From Acetobacterium sp. KB-1 (lineage in GTDB: Bacteria; Bacillota; Clostridia; Eubacteriales; Eubacteriaceae), in assembly GCF_003260995.1 (NCBI RefSeq), contig NZ_CP030040.1, forward strand, positions 990,578 through 1,054,577: a stretch of DNA of 64,000 bases, given 5' to 3'. Made by a program: the position numbers and the translations under genes. Below the pieces are notes generated by a model. The model searched no databases. It worked only from the letters and a program-made list of their open reading frames with translations, and was not told the origin of the DNA. Below are positions 63,194 through 64,000 of this stretch, piece after piece. Position 1 is the first letter of the stretch. Each line of letters starts with the position of its first letter.

Positions 63194-64000
63194 ATTTTGT
63201 TACCACGCAGTTGCGACCCCTTAATTTCGCTTCATAAAGAGCTTTATCCACCCGATCAATCATACTCTCGATGGATTCACCCTTTTTATAGGCAGTAACA
63301 CCAAAACTGCAGGTTTGAGTGAGCCCTCTTGTAAACTGGGTCTGTTCCACAACAATCCGAATCCGTTCAGCTGTTATCTTGGCTCCATCGCTGTCCGTCA
63401 GCGGCATGATGATCAAAAACTCCTCCCCTCCCCAGCGGCTTAACATATCGATTGTTCGAATTTCCCGCGAGAGCAGATTTACCAGATGAATGAGAATTTC
63501 GTCCCCTAAATTATGTCCAAAGGTGTCATTCACCTTTTTAAAAAAATCCATATCCAGCATGATAATTGAAAACACATGATCATAGCGGTCACATCTTTCT
63601 ATTTCATTTTTTATAAACGCGTGGGCCTTCATGCGATTATATGCCTGGGTCAGATAATCACGCTCTGCTAAACGTCTGGCTTCTGCGTTGGCTTGTTCCA
63701 ACTCTTCTGTTACCACTCTGATAAAATTAACTAATCGGGAAATAATCAGAGAGTGTTGGCTGGAGAATGGATCCAATAGTTTTGGCTTTTCAATCCGCTT
63801 CTCTTGTTTTTTAATCAGTTTATTCCCATTCCGCTCTTTCATGCTGACCGCCACCATGGTGGCATTTAGCAACATCACGTAGTGACCCTGCGAATAAATT
63901 TCGCCATAGGTATAAAAACCCGATGTGGGTGCAATGGACTCAAAGGGTCTGGTTTCCAGATCCACCTCGCTTTGCAACAAATAACGCCGACAAATGCAGG
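63192..64000 (-). CDS. Diguanylate cyclase (GGDEF), 5' end off the window
   Basis: About 269 residues are visible, with the frame open to the right edge, so the N-terminus is missing; a TTG at 63980 is possible but no stop precedes it. A coiled segment (EELEQANAEARRLAERDYLTQAYNR) leads into a complete GGDEF domain with MLDMDFFKKVNDTFGH, the intact signature RWGGEEF and an RxxD inhibitory site (RTID). It should make c-di-GMP from two GTP. The visible N-terminal part (YTYGEIYSQGHYVMLLN) looks like the end of a sensory domain that I cannot identify. Confidence 0.88.
   Translation of the reverse strand, partial: CICRRYLLQSEVDLETRPFESIAPTSGFYTYGEIYSQGHYVMLLNATMVAVSMKERNGNKLIKKQEKRIEKPKLLDPFSSQHSLIISRLVNFIRVVTEELEQANAEARRLAERDYLTQAYNRMKAHAFIKNEIERCDRYDHVFSIIMLDMDFFKKVNDTFGHNLGDEILIHLVNLLSREIRTIDMLSRWGGEEFLIIMPLTDSDGAKITAERIRIVVEQTQFTRGLTQTCSFGVTAYKKGESIESMIDRVDKALYEAKLRGRNCVVTK

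Overview
The window reads as chromosomal DNA of a low-GC, Gram-positive anaerobe of the class Clostridia. It fits an Eubacteriaceae-type acetogen such as Acetobacterium best. That placement rests on recalled protein similarity and on the mix of rubrerythrin, Rex, CIRCE/GroESL, CBS-domain Mn pyrophosphatase and an EFR1-type flavodoxin-ferredoxin; no search was run. Genes are densely packed on both strands. Many promoters have near-consensus sigma-A boxes with 16-17 bp spacing, and convergent genes are usually separated by strong two-way hairpin terminators. No rRNA, tRNA, insertion sequence, prophage or CRISPR array was seen.

Layout. 1-5.3 kb: partial small alarmone synthetase, radical SAM protein, small P-loop protein, SpoIIE-type phosphatase, MGDG-synthase-like glycosyltransferase and DegV. 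5.3-10.8 kb: rnhA-leuS, divergent from an ornithine/alanine-racemase-like enzyme paired with an Ldh2-type dehydrogenase. 10.8-16.8 kb: rubrerythrin under a perfect PerR box, a PEPCK/HPr-kinase-like P-loop protein, a HAD phosphatase, and lemA with a DUF2207 membrane protein. 16.8-25.9 kb: an accessory metabolic and signalling island described below. 25.9-36.8 kb: lepA, rpsT, holA, comEC, a lipase-like hydrolase, CBS-pyrophosphatase, a putative flavinylated lipoprotein, an XRE regulator and rex. 36.9-48.1 kb: an ABC-F protein, groESL, the tsaB-rimI-tsaD group, a GH3 glucosidase and proC. 48.1-60.5 kb: an EamA transporter and the de novo purine operon purL-E-C-F-M-N-H-D behind a PurBox-containing promoter. 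60.5-64 kb: an MBL-fold hydrolase, an EFR1-type protein and two GGDEF proteins, one degenerate and one cut by the window edge.

The most unusual part is 16.8-25.9 kb. Two SorC/LsrR-type regulators, a DeoR regulator and a GHKL/LytTR two-component system surround two DhaK-like subunits, one DhaL, a small VOC-fold protein and an LsrF-type thiolase/aldolase. LsrF is the terminal enzyme of autoinducer-2 (AI-2) catabolism in enteric bacteria, where a SorC-family regulator (LsrR) and a different kinase (LsrK) are used. Here the kinase position is taken by DhaK/DhaL. I propose a DhaKL-based route for AI-2-like or other short ketose compounds that ends in DHAP. The sequence supports the gene content and candidate operators; the substrate is inference.

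Two essential-looking genes, sorC1 and purC, carry in-frame triplicated tandem repeats (36 bp and 18 bp). This suggests recent slippage-type expansion in coding sequence. Regulation is unusually readable: PerR, CIRCE and PurR-type boxes and a set of candidate SorC operators can all be seen directly.
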